A DNA stretch of 64,000 nt, from positions 186,001 to 250,000 of the forward strand of contig CAWGTB010000004.1 in the NCBI GenBank assembly GCA_963825405.1, read 5' to 3'. This document shows, piece by piece, positions 51,201 through 59,039 of the stretch (its first letter is position 1; the number at the start of each line of letters is the position of its first letter). The notes beneath the pieces were generated by a model. That model was not told where the DNA came from, made no database searches, and saw nothing but the letters and a program-made list of their open reading frames with translations. The translations under genes and the position numbers were made by a program. The DNA comes from JACPNO01 sp963825405. Lineage in GTDB: Bacteria; Acidobacteriota; Terriglobia; Bryobacterales; Bryobacteraceae.

Positions 51201-52150
51201 CGACGGTTACCCGCTGGCTGATTGGAGGCGCGGGTGATGCCGCGGTAGATCAGGACGTTCCACCGCTTCCGGCTTTCGGCATAGGGCTTTCGACACACAG
51301 CGGCGGGACGGTTGAACTGAGCGGCGTCAGTTTTCCTCAACTCACCAATACGCGGACAATCACGGCTGGAACATTGTCGCTGTATTACTGGGATGAATTG
51401 TCGGGACCTACCGCGTTGAAACTGGTGTCAGCAATTAGCGCAGTGGATACGGCGATCGATCTAACGCACGCCGGTGCGGCGCAGGCCGGCAGCTTCATCC
51501 AAGTGGAAGGTGAAGTAGCGTTGGTGGTCGCGGTCTCCAGTGGTTCGACTCACTACCAACTTACGCGGGGCGTACAGGGCAGCACGGCTGCGGCGCACGA
51601 CGTGCAGACGCCGGTCTATGAGTTGCAACAGAAGGTTCAGATTGTGCCGTTCGTACGCGATTTTTTTGGCAGCCCGGCGAGCGGAAGCTGGAGCTATCCG
51701 ATGCTGCTGCCTGACTGCCGGATCGCTATCAGCGAGTTGTTTGTCACCAATGTTCGTGGCAACAGCCCTACTGCGGCAATCTGTCTGACGCAGACCACCG
51801 ACTTCGGTCTGCGTACTTTGTCGGGCGGCCAGTACTCATTTCAATTAGAAGGCTTCCTGGCGGTGGAAACAGGGGCAACACCGGATTTGGGGATCGAAGC
51901 GACGCACGCCGCTCGCGATATTTACGCAATCGTTAGAGCGGCGCCGGCAGGTGCGGCTATTCAGCTACAACTGAATCAGAATGGAGTGCCATACTGCGCA
52001 GTTACGATTGCTGATGGCGCGACACAGTCTACGTCGGTTGGCGGATTTGGATTACCAGTTCTCTCGATCGGTGCGAGGATGAGCCTGGACATTGTTTCGG
52101 TGGGAGTAACTACACCGGGAGCAGACTTGACCGTAGTCATTCGATTGTAG
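48215..52150 (+). CDS. Fused tail hub/tip protein (gpL-like four-Cys motif plus J-like region)
   Basis: This 1311-residue protein fuses functions that are separate in many siphophages. Its N-terminal part resembles tail hub proteins and holds Cys156 (RRCPWDF), Cys185 (YRCGYS), Cys207 (VSCSFT) and Cys214 (ADCTARGMF), followed by FGGIEFVP. This is the pattern of lambda gpL, reported to bind a 4Fe-4S cluster. The middle (NDFVPIVYGTAWYAPTI, NPAWIALDILRRSGWS) resembles J-type tip proteins. From about residue 760, FN3-like and other beta domains follow (LYYAITAVDNAGLESSLS, FDVYRGANPAQLF). It probably forms the baseplate hub and fibre stalk. Confidence 0.75.
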   Translation: MSTIFQIKEQAVTDTPLLLFDCQLWDGQLEHWSTHQVTVGGVTYAGRVLRHNVFEIQTSSDQGVDAIPKISLALANADSHFSQLERDGGFKGALLTARFLFFDLRQGVPSSDISTVFLGIMNPPDQVTQSTFQLSAINRMSLQRVLLPEVRVQRRCPWDFPATPAQRLEASTGGTDGQYSRLYRCGYSADISGGTGNLNGSSAFVSCSFTRADCTARGMFSQDSAQRATGRFGGIEFVPSVVQVRSYGEKGTHLSPVSPNEARYNDFVPIVYGTAWYAPTIVFTRNDGNLTRMEVLLGLGEIQGVITVLVNEIEIPLGVTGSNMTGTGWFNLIGTGARNGAFNPDFTDASGNPLGDPYGSMAFLSVVVPNQINDGLSLPSIKVLLQGVKLAHYGTDGSFLDEQFTSNPAWIALDILRRSGWSLDEVDLPTFALAASYCNESIQTQDLNGNTISIPRFDCNLVLNNRRTAGDLIRAIRNAARLYLTYGNDGLLQLKVENTLALQQPSQLTWSNSTRQLNGGWPSYEFGDGSTGVSGILRKANGDPSIRMWSRSTTDTPNRFAIEFQDSLNEYQQDSFSLVDVGDVERAGQEITAPLTVLGIPNYDQAARILKFNLDKSIYGNTYVEFETSVKAIGIQPGDLISLTYLKEGFTRQPFRVVKIAPSTNYRTSLLTAQIHDDSWYDDTNGQVSGNSGARRQPGTGVGLPQPLIGNVVDTNGDIQFGVVETSSTASDGSLILNATVGFSPPAAPQTGGPAIPFLNLAATTGATGGTLTGGQTLYYAITAVDNAGLESSLSFIVRATTGAGTNTNTVTLSNLSFSPDAAGFDVYRGANPAQLFRVTQNQTLATQFMDTGLARQVACPPDANYDHANFYWRLELQTEYSATLYSATAVGNSTLEMTANAYVGMTVRITRGRGAGQERPISSNTVTTLNLTIAPWSIEPDTTSFFTVAEAGWHFGASGKTSPVQFQIPNRTGATIHISGRAANVNDAEAPLDLATVTRWLIGGAGDAAVDQDVPPLPAFGIGLSTHSGGTVELSGVSFPQLTNTRTITAGTLSLYYWDELSGPTALKLVSAISAVDTAIDLTHAGAAQAGSFIQVEGEVALVVAVSSGSTHYQLTRGVQGSTAAAHDVQTPVYELQQKVQIVPFVRDFFGSPASGSWSYPMLLPDCRIAISELFVTNVRGNSPTAAICLTQTTDFGLRTLSGGQYSFQLEGFLAVETGATPDLGIEATHAARDIYAIVRAAPAGAAIQLQLNQNGVPYCAVTIADGATQSTSVGGFGLPVLSIGARMSLDIVSVGVTTPGADLTVVIRL

Positions 52151-52157
52151 ATTCGCC

Positions 52158-54908
52158 ATGCCGGACACCTTACAGAAACTTCGGCCGGACCGCGATTTGC
52201 AGTGTTATTTCCAGCGCCCGTCGGGAGTCGCCGCGCTGAGTGGGACGAGCGCGACGGGGTTCACGGTGTCGGGAAGCTGGCGGCAGCAGTTCGACTGGGC
52301 GGTGATCGAATGGAATCGGGACAATACTTTTGAGCATCCGTTGTTTCGCAACCTGCCGGACGGCGACCTTAGCGGCGTAGTCTTGACTTATGACGAAACC
52401 CGCCAGAACTGCATTCCGTTGGATTCGACGCTGTTCCCGACTGTAGATTGGCCCTCACTTCGAATTTGGGTGGAAGGCAATTCGACACCTTACAAAGTAC
52501 TACTGCACACGGCCGAGCGTGCGACCGCGATTGCGGGCAGCTACCAGTGCGCTTCGGCAATCTTCGAGTTACAAGGCACTGTTACGACCGGAGATTACGT
52601 CGAACTGGCGTGGTCCGGCGAGCATTACACATACCTGATGCGCGATGGCGACATTTTGGAAAACGCCGCAGAGGCCATTGTGGAGGCGGTTAACGCGAAC
52701 ACCGCGTCGGTGATGAAAGCGTCGCGCGATGGCCGTCAGGTTACTCTGACTTACACTGGAACCGGGCAAACCATCGCGAACAGCACTACTGGGGCAAATG
52801 GTAACCGTGTAGGAGTCTATGGCAACGTGACGGGTGCGCAAACAGAAACCTGGCAGCCGGCATGGCAAATGATGAGTGGCGGTGTTTCCCCGAGCACGTG
52901 GCAAATTGTGCTGGACTTTTCTTCGCTCTTGGATGAGACCGGCGCTTCCGTTCCAGCAACCGCCGTTCGAAAAATGCGCTGGACTTATGCGGCTGATCTT
53001 CAAGCGACCAGCTACCAGAGAGGTGAGTTTCAGGTCCAGGTTAGTAACTGGATGGTGGCGGGTACTAACGCGGCTTATCAGGTCGCTGGGCCAGGAAGCC
53101 GGCGTGTCGAAGATGACGCACCTGATGTGACATATACGGGTAGCTGGACGCCTTCGACCGGCGCTCAGAACTTTTCCGGCGGGTCGATTCATTTAACCAC
53201 TACACCTGGAGCGGGGGCGGCTTGTACCTATCTGGCCTCACAGACCCACTTACTCTATTTAGGAACCCGGAAGGCACCGAACGGTACGGTGATTTCCGTG
53301 TCGGTAGACGGCGGTACCGCGCAGACGATCGACTTAGCACTGGAGGACGACGTGCTGGTTCGGATTTTGCTTGGTACTTTCTCTGGCGGGGCCGCGCATA
53401 CCGTTGCTATGAGTCATGCGGGAGTAGCTACGCCGCTGTCGTATTTTTATTTTGACTTCCTTGAGTTAGCCATTGCGACGGAGACACTGCCGGCACCCGT
53501 CCCGGAACCTGGGATAACGCTCGCCACGGACTGGGATACGGATCACTCGATCGCGCTCGCTCCGGAGAGAACGGCCTGGATGATTCATTCCTTGGGTTTT
53601 ACCGGGCGCGCGAACCACTACGCCGGTGCGCTGTGGTTCTACGAGTTGATCGCAGTGGGGTACAGCTATGCTTCGGCAACCGTAACATTTAGCGGAGCTC
53701 CTACCGCGAGCGCGATCACTACGCTTTACATCGGCGCGGTGGGTTCGACAGATCCACCAAACGCGATTGCACACTTAAACCTGGTCGGAGATACGGCGGC
53801 CAGCATAGCGAAGGCATTTGAGCTGGAGCTGAATAGTGGATACACGGCCGTGTGGGCGCAGGCGAGTGAGACGGTACTCACGATCTATGCGCGAGCGATC
53901 GGGGCGGCTGGAGAAGCAGTCACGCTCGCGGCGGATCCCGCGTCAGGAACCTTCGCGGCAGTAGCCAGCGGCACGGTATTAGCCAATGGCAATGAGGGCA
54001 AGTGGCGTACGGACCTCACCGCGACGCCCCGCCTAAATCGTGCCGCGAGGGATTGGAATCAAAGTTTTTTCACGGCCCTGCGGTCATACGGGATCGCGGC
54101 GACGGCGGCGCTTAGCATGGAATTGCAGAATGGTGATCCGTCTACGGCCGTCGGCATTGCGCAGAGGTACCCCAGCGGTGCAGAAGTTGAACTGAATACT
54201 CCGGCGATTCAAACCAATTTTTCCCCAGCCAGCTTAGCGTTCTGGCAGCAGGCATATTTGGATCTGGCTACGCTCATGGCCGCCGCGGGTCAAACGCCGT
54301 ATCTTCAGTTCGGTGAAGTGCAGTGGTGGTACAACCCGGACGATGGTTCAGGCATGCCTTATTACGATGCCTACACGACATCCACGTTTACGGCTATTTA
54401 TGGGCGTGCGATGCAGGTGTTCCTCAATAGCAGCGTGGATCCTTCTGCGTATCCCGACGAGGCACAGTTCCTGCCTTCGCTGATTGCCGCGTTTACGACA
54501 AACATCATGACGTTCGTGCGGCTGACGGTTCCCAGCGCGATTTTTGAAGTGTTGTATCCTTCCGACGTCAATAACTCGCTGCTGAATAAGGCGGTCAACT
54601 TTGCGGCCAGTTGGACGCCTGCTAATCTGGCTTGTCTCAAGACGGAAAATTTCACCTTCACCGGAAATCGCGATCTCAATCAAGCCAAGAGCTCGATTAC
54701 TCTTCCGATGCAACTGGGATTCCCGCGAACGCAGAGCAGCCACCTGGTGGGCATCGGCGACTACACGACGCCGTGGCGGAAAGAGGCAAGGCTGGCAAAA
54801 GGCGAGGGCCTTGAATCGGTGGTGCTGTTTGCCCTGGATCAATTCTGCCTTATTGGTTACGCCGTTCCATTGCCACCTGGGGCGCGAAGTAGCCGCTACA
54901 TGGGATAA
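52158..54908 (+). CDS. Large tail-tip protein with C-terminal TIM-barrel-like region
   Basis: This 916-residue protein begins with beta domains (LQCYFQRPSGVAALSGTSAT, FEHPLFRNLPDGDLSG). The middle is a set of beta-sandwiches (VISVSVDGGTAQTIDLALED). The last 300 residues look like a glycosidase-type alpha/beta barrel: FFTALRSYGIAATAALSMEL, PYLQFGEVQWWYN with a Glu where barrel glycosidases place the acid, and IFEVLYPSDVN. RcGTA's largest tip protein also carries a barrel-like domain. It may bind or cleave surface glycans. It is the last gene of the module. Confidence 0.6.
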   Translation: MPDTLQKLRPDRDLQCYFQRPSGVAALSGTSATGFTVSGSWRQQFDWAVIEWNRDNTFEHPLFRNLPDGDLSGVVLTYDETRQNCIPLDSTLFPTVDWPSLRIWVEGNSTPYKVLLHTAERATAIAGSYQCASAIFELQGTVTTGDYVELAWSGEHYTYLMRDGDILENAAEAIVEAVNANTASVMKASRDGRQVTLTYTGTGQTIANSTTGANGNRVGVYGNVTGAQTETWQPAWQMMSGGVSPSTWQIVLDFSSLLDETGASVPATAVRKMRWTYAADLQATSYQRGEFQVQVSNWMVAGTNAAYQVAGPGSRRVEDDAPDVTYTGSWTPSTGAQNFSGGSIHLTTTPGAGAACTYLASQTHLLYLGTRKAPNGTVISVSVDGGTAQTIDLALEDDVLVRILLGTFSGGAAHTVAMSHAGVATPLSYFYFDFLELAIATETLPAPVPEPGITLATDWDTDHSIALAPERTAWMIHSLGFTGRANHYAGALWFYELIAVGYSYASATVTFSGAPTASAITTLYIGAVGSTDPPNAIAHLNLVGDTAASIAKAFELELNSGYTAVWAQASETVLTIYARAIGAAGEAVTLAADPASGTFAAVASGTVLANGNEGKWRTDLTATPRLNRAARDWNQSFFTALRSYGIAATAALSMELQNGDPSTAVGIAQRYPSGAEVELNTPAIQTNFSPASLAFWQQAYLDLATLMAAAGQTPYLQFGEVQWWYNPDDGSGMPYYDAYTTSTFTAIYGRAMQVFLNSSVDPSAYPDEAQFLPSLIAAFTTNIMTFVRLTVPSAIFEVLYPSDVNNSLLNKAVNFAASWTPANLACLKTENFTFTGNRDLNQAKSSITLPMQLGFPRTQSSHLVGIGDYTTPWRKEARLAKGEGLESVVLFALDQFCLIGYAVPLPPGARSSRYMG

Positions 54909-54942
54909 ATCCAGGCGTCATGTTATTGTTTTGAGTTAGACC

Positions 54943-56166
54943 GTGGTTCTGGTTCAAAGCGTTTCCAAGTTGTACCGCCTCTACAAGCGTCCTCTCGACC
55001 GCATTCGCGAGTTGTCTCCCTTCCAAGCGAACAAACTGCATACGGATTTTTGGGCTTTACGCGATATCGGCTTTACCGTGGAGAAGGGAGAAACGCTGGG
55101 GATCATCGGCCCCAACGGCTGCGGAAAAAGCACGCTGCTTCAGATCATCTGCGGAATTCTGCCGGCAACCCAAGGCAGAGTGGTGGCACAAGGACGCATC
55201 GCGGCGCTGCTGGAACTGGGCGCGGGCTTCAATCCGGAATTCTCCGGACGCGAGAATGTGCTGCTCAACGGCGAGATCATGGGCCTGAGCCGCGGTGAAG
55301 TGGAGCGCGCGCTGCCTTCGATCGCGGCATTCGCGGAAATCGGCGAATTTTTGGATCAGCCGGTAAAAGAATATTCCAGCGGCATGTACGTGCGGCTGGC
55401 GTTCGCAACGGCAATCCACGTAGAGCCGGACATTCTAATCGTGGATGAAGCGCTGGCGGTGGGCGACGCGGTGTTCGCCAACCGCTGCGTGCGAAAGTTT
55501 GAGGAATTGCGGCAACGGAAAGTCACGGTGCTTTTCGTGTCGCACGATTTAGGATTGGTGAAGCAGCTTTCCGACCGGGCCATTCTATTGGTGAACGGCC
55601 GCATCCACGCGCAGGGCGAGCCGCGCGACGTGGTCAATCGCTACATCGGATTAGTGTTGGAGAGACAGCGCGCGGACCAGGATGTTGCCGCGAGACCGGC
55701 CGGGCTCACCTCCGGATTCCGTCATGGCGATGGCGCGAGCCAGATCGGCGAAGTACAAATACTGAATTCCCACGGTGAACCGGCGCGCAGTGTCGCTAGC
55801 GGAGAAGCGGTGCGGGTGCGCGTGCGCTGCCGGTTCGAGCACGCGGCGTCCGAGCCGATTGTGGGCATTCTGATTCGCAGCCGCACGGGGATGGACGTGT
55901 ACGGAACCAATACCGGCGTGGAGCAGATCGCGCTGGGGAGTTTCGAGCGCGGCGACGAACTGCAATTGGAATTTCGTTTCGATTGCTGGCTGGCTGCACA
56001 GGAATACACGCTCACGGTGGCGACGCAGAACACGGACGGCACAAGTCACGACTGGTTGGACGATGTTCTCGCGTTTGAAGTAGTGGATTCACGCGCCATC
56101 GCGGGCGTGACCAATTTGCGAGCGACGGTCGAATGGCACAAGACATCCGCGCCCGCATCACGGTGA
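54943..56166 (+). CDS. Wzt/TagH-type polysaccharide-export ABC ATPase
   Basis: This 407-residue protein has an ATPase domain with Walker A GPNGCGKST, RIAALLELGAGFNPEFSGRE (the LELG-x-G-F-x-P-E-x-x-G-R-E-N signature of polysaccharide exporters), signature EYSSGMYVRLAFA and Walker B ILIVDEALAVGD. It has a C-terminal Wzt-type carbohydrate-binding beta domain (VRVRVRCRFEHAASEPIVGI). Such ATPases export O-antigen or teichoic chains with a Wzm permease, which is absent nearby. The start is GTG 54943. It lies 34 bp after the virion module on the same strand. Confidence 0.88.
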   Translation: MVLVQSVSKLYRLYKRPLDRIRELSPFQANKLHTDFWALRDIGFTVEKGETLGIIGPNGCGKSTLLQIICGILPATQGRVVAQGRIAALLELGAGFNPEFSGRENVLLNGEIMGLSRGEVERALPSIAAFAEIGEFLDQPVKEYSSGMYVRLAFATAIHVEPDILIVDEALAVGDAVFANRCVRKFEELRQRKVTVLFVSHDLGLVKQLSDRAILLVNGRIHAQGEPRDVVNRYIGLVLERQRADQDVAARPAGLTSGFRHGDGASQIGEVQILNSHGEPARSVASGEAVRVRVRCRFEHAASEPIVGILIRSRTGMDVYGTNTGVEQIALGSFERGDELQLEFRFDCWLAAQEYTLTVATQNTDGTSHDWLDDVLAFEVVDSRAIAGVTNLRATVEWHKTSAPASR

Positions 56167-56412
56167 AAGTTCAGCCTCGGGCCAAGGCCACGCGGCTGGC
56201 GGGACGATTCGGCGACGCCTATAAGCTGCAACTCGCCGCGCCGCCGGTGGACGGCAAAGCCAATGAGGAATGCGTAGCGTTTCTTTGCGGAACTGATGAG
56301 AGTCCCGCGGGCGCGCGTCCGCATCGTGATAGGCTTGACAAGCCGCTTGAAAGTGGTGGAAATTGACGGGATCGCTCAAGAGGCTGTGGATAAGGCTTTG
56401 GAGCGTCTCTGA
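56133..56412 (+). CDS. YggU/DUF167 protein, one-base frameshift
   Basis: The first half, ARITVKVQPRAKATRLAGRF then LQLAAPPVDGKANEECVAF, is the DUF167 signature. One extra T at 56280-56282 then shifts the frame. Repaired, it continues FAELMRVPRARVRIVIGLTS, RLKVVEIDGIAQEAVDKALE and stops at 56410-56412, giving a protein of about 92 residues, normal for the family. The function is unknown. It overlaps the 3' end of the Wzt-like gene. Confidence 0.85.
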
Positions 56413-56433
56413 GAGGAACAAAAACAAGAAAGA

Positions 56434-56459
56434 TTTCACGCAGAGACGCAGAGTAGGCA
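56434..56459. repeat. Dispersed CGCAGAGACGCAG repeat, second copy
   Basis: TTTCACGCAGAGACGCAGAG shares 18 of 20 positions with the copy at 36191. It lies immediately before the symporter ATG. Both copies are intergenic. Confidence 0.6.
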
Positions 56460-56460
56460 C

Positions 56461-57873
56461 ATGATTTATATCATCGTGATTTCAGTGATTGTGGCCGTGC
56501 TTTTAGCGGCGGCGATCGTGCGCACTACGCGCGTACATAACCAGGCGGATTTTTTGGTGGCGGGCCGGACATTGCGCTGGCCGGTGCTGGTGTTTACGCT
56601 GCTCTCTTCGTGGATCGGCGCGGGTAGTCTGTTCGCGGGCGGAGAGAATGCATACCGCAACGGGTTCGCGGCGTTGTGGCAGCAGGCGGGCGGATGGCTG
56701 GGGCTGGTTCTCATTGCGCTCATCGCCGGCCGCGCGCGGCGGTTTGCGCAATTCACTGTTCCCGATCTTTTGGAATCGCGGTTCAACACGGCGGCGCGGG
56801 TGTTGGCAACTATCGCCATCGTCATTTCGTACACGACCATCACGAGCTATCAGTTCAAAGGCGGCGGCGATGTTTTGCACCTGATTTTTCCTGCGATGAG
56901 CCAGACGACGGGCATGTACGTGATCGCCGGATTCGTCATCGCGTTCACCGCGATGGCCGGAATGGGCTCAGTGGCTTATCTGGATGTGATCATCGGCTTG
57001 CTCGTGTCCGTTATCGCGATCGCCGCGGTTCCGCTGCTGCTGGGAACTAATGGCGGATGGGAGGGTGTGCGAAGCGCTCTGCCGGCCGATCATTTCACGA
57101 TTCTCGGGCCACTCACGCTAACTAAGAATCTGGGGATTATGCTGCCGACGCTGTTGCTGTTGATCGGAAACCAGGGCATGTACCAGAAATTCTTCTCGGC
57201 GCATTCGGAGCGAGACGCGAAACTTGCGGTGCTGGGATGGATCGGGGGGACGATAGTGCTCGAGACCGTCATCATCACGATCGCGGTGATCGGCAGTTCA
57301 CGTTTTCATCCCGCCAACCCGCGTGAAATCATTCCCACGACGGCGCGGCTCGGGCTGCCGGAAATTCCGGGCGCGATTTTGCTGGGCGGAATCTTTGCCA
57401 AAGTGATCTCGACTGCCAACAATTACCTCTTCTCTCCATCGAGCAACTTGATTCACGATGTCTACAAGCGGTTTATCGCGCCTGAAGCAAGCGACCGGCG
57501 GACTCTGCTGGTATCGCGCGCGCTGGTGGTGTTTCTGGGAGTATTTGCGCTATTGCAGGCGGCGCACTTCGAATCGATTCTACGGGCGTCGCTCTATGCC
57601 TACACCGTGTACGGAGCGGCGGTAACGCCGGCGGTAATGGCGGTATTTTTCTGGAAACGCGCGACGACGGCGGGTGCGATCACCTCTATCGCGTTGGGCG
57701 CCGCCATCACGATAATCTGGAATGTGCTGGACATCCAAACGGTTGACGCGGTGTATCCGGCTTTGGGCACATCGGTTCTTGGGCTGATAGCGGGTAGCTT
57801 GTTGTCGGCGCCGCCTCCCCTGGAGAAGTGGCAGCCATTCTTCGAACGCGCGGAAACCGGGAGAGCGCAATGA
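56461..57873 (+). CDS. Sodium:solute symporter (SSS family)
   Basis: This 470-residue protein has about 13 predicted membrane helices. It opens with IIVISVIVAVLLAAAIVRTT, then HNQADFLVAGRTLRWPVLVF and SSWIGAGSLFAGGENAYRNG, the SSS core containing the sodium-site residues. Later, ILLGGIFAKVISTANNYLFS and SNLIHDVYKRFI match the conserved SSF motif. It probably imports an organic solute such as a carboxylate, amino acid or sugar with Na+. It overlaps the following peptidase gene by an ATGA, so uptake and peptide processing may be linked. Confidence 0.9.
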   Translation: MIYIIVISVIVAVLLAAAIVRTTRVHNQADFLVAGRTLRWPVLVFTLLSSWIGAGSLFAGGENAYRNGFAALWQQAGGWLGLVLIALIAGRARRFAQFTVPDLLESRFNTAARVLATIAIVISYTTITSYQFKGGGDVLHLIFPAMSQTTGMYVIAGFVIAFTAMAGMGSVAYLDVIIGLLVSVIAIAAVPLLLGTNGGWEGVRSALPADHFTILGPLTLTKNLGIMLPTLLLLIGNQGMYQKFFSAHSERDAKLAVLGWIGGTIVLETVIITIAVIGSSRFHPANPREIIPTTARLGLPEIPGAILLGGIFAKVISTANNYLFSPSSNLIHDVYKRFIAPEASDRRTLLVSRALVVFLGVFALLQAAHFESILRASLYAYTVYGAAVTPAVMAVFFWKRATTAGAITSIALGAAITIIWNVLDIQTVDAVYPALGTSVLGLIAGSLLSAPPPLEKWQPFFERAETGRAQ

Positions 57874-59039
57874 ACGTCGCCGAAATTCAAGAGAAACTGC
57901 GCGAAGAGAAGCTGGATGGCTGGCTCTTCTTCGACCATCATCAGCGCGATCCGCTGGCCTATCGCGTCTTGAACCTCACGCCCGCTGGCCCTGTAACGCG
58001 CCGCTGGTACTATTTCATTCCGGCGCATGGCGAGCCGCGCGGGCTGGTGCATCGCATCGAAGCCGGCACGCTGGATTCGCTTCCGGGAGAAAAGACAGGG
58101 TATTCCAGTTGGAAAGAGCAGGTAGACGGCCTCGGGCGCCTGCTAGCGAATAGCCGGCGGGTGGCGATGCAATATTCGCCGCGCTGCGCGATTCCCTACG
58201 TCTCGATGGTGGACGCGGGTACCGTGGAACTGGTGCGGGACACGGGCGTAGATGTAGCCAGCTCGGCGGAATTGATCCAACATTTCGAAGCGAGATGGGA
58301 TGCGCAAGCGCTGGAATCGCATCTGGAGGCGGGCCGCCGCGTGGATCGCGTACGGCGCGAGGCCTTTGCGATGATCGGCGAGCACACGCGAAACGGCGGA
58401 TCGGTTCAGGAATTCGCGGTGCAGCAATTTGTGCGCGAGCGCTTTAAGCAGGAGCAGCTTTTCACGGATCACGGACCCATTGTCGGCGTGAACGCCAACG
58501 CTTCGAATCCGCATTACGAGCCGAGTGAAACGGTGTCGCAGCCAATCCGAAATGGCGACCTTGTGCTGTTGGACATGTGGGCCAAGCTGGACCAACCGGG
58601 CGCGGTGTACTACGACATCACGTGGACAGGCTACTGCGGCGGCGCGGCGCCGGACGAGATGCGCAAAGTTTTCGAGATCGTCCGCGGCGGACGCGATCAG
58701 GCGATTGAGCGGGTGAAGAGTGCGGTGAGTGCAGGCCGCGAAATCCGCGGTTTTGAAGTTGACGACGCCGCCCGCGAATACATACAGAGCCTGGGATACG
58801 GGCAGTACTTCATCCATCGCACAGGGCACTCGATCGGACAGGAGACTCATGGAACCGGCGCCAATATGGACAATTTGGAGACTCACGACGAGCGCAAGAT
58901 CGTGCCATGGACTTGTTTCTCGATCGAGCCGGGCGTGTATTTGAAGGATTTCGGTATCAGGTCTGAAGTGAATGTGTTCGTTGGCGAGCACGAAGCCCGC
59001 GTGACGGGCGAGGTGCAGACGCAATTGGTCATCATTTGA
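57870..59039 (+). CDS. M24-family metallopeptidase (Xaa-Pro aminopeptidase-like)
   Basis: This 389-residue protein has a creatinase-type N-terminal domain and a pita-bread catalytic domain. Candidate metal ligands are Asp in LVLLDMWAKLDQPG, Asp in VYYDITWTGYCGG, His in HRTGHSIGQETHGTG, Glu in CFSIEPGVYLKD and Glu in IRSEVNVFVGE. Two Asp, one His and two Glu are the expected dinuclear set. It probably cleaves X-Pro peptides in the cytoplasm. It is coupled to the symporter and alpha/beta hydrolase genes by overlapping start and stop codons. Confidence 0.88.
   Translation: MNVAEIQEKLREEKLDGWLFFDHHQRDPLAYRVLNLTPAGPVTRRWYYFIPAHGEPRGLVHRIEAGTLDSLPGEKTGYSSWKEQVDGLGRLLANSRRVAMQYSPRCAIPYVSMVDAGTVELVRDTGVDVASSAELIQHFEARWDAQALESHLEAGRRVDRVRREAFAMIGEHTRNGGSVQEFAVQQFVRERFKQEQLFTDHGPIVGVNANASNPHYEPSETVSQPIRNGDLVLLDMWAKLDQPGAVYYDITWTGYCGGAAPDEMRKVFEIVRGGRDQAIERVKSAVSAGREIRGFEVDDAAREYIQSLGYGQYFIHRTGHSIGQETHGTGANMDNLETHDERKIVPWTCFSIEPGVYLKDFGIRSEVNVFVGEHEARVTGEVQTQLVII

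Noticed and set aside
36191..56459. The two CGCAGAGACGCAG repeats flanking the virion module as possible att sites
   Set aside because: They lie well outside the module with unrelated cellular genes between, are imperfect, and belong to a repeat type that is commonly dispersed between genes. No integrase or tRNA is associated.
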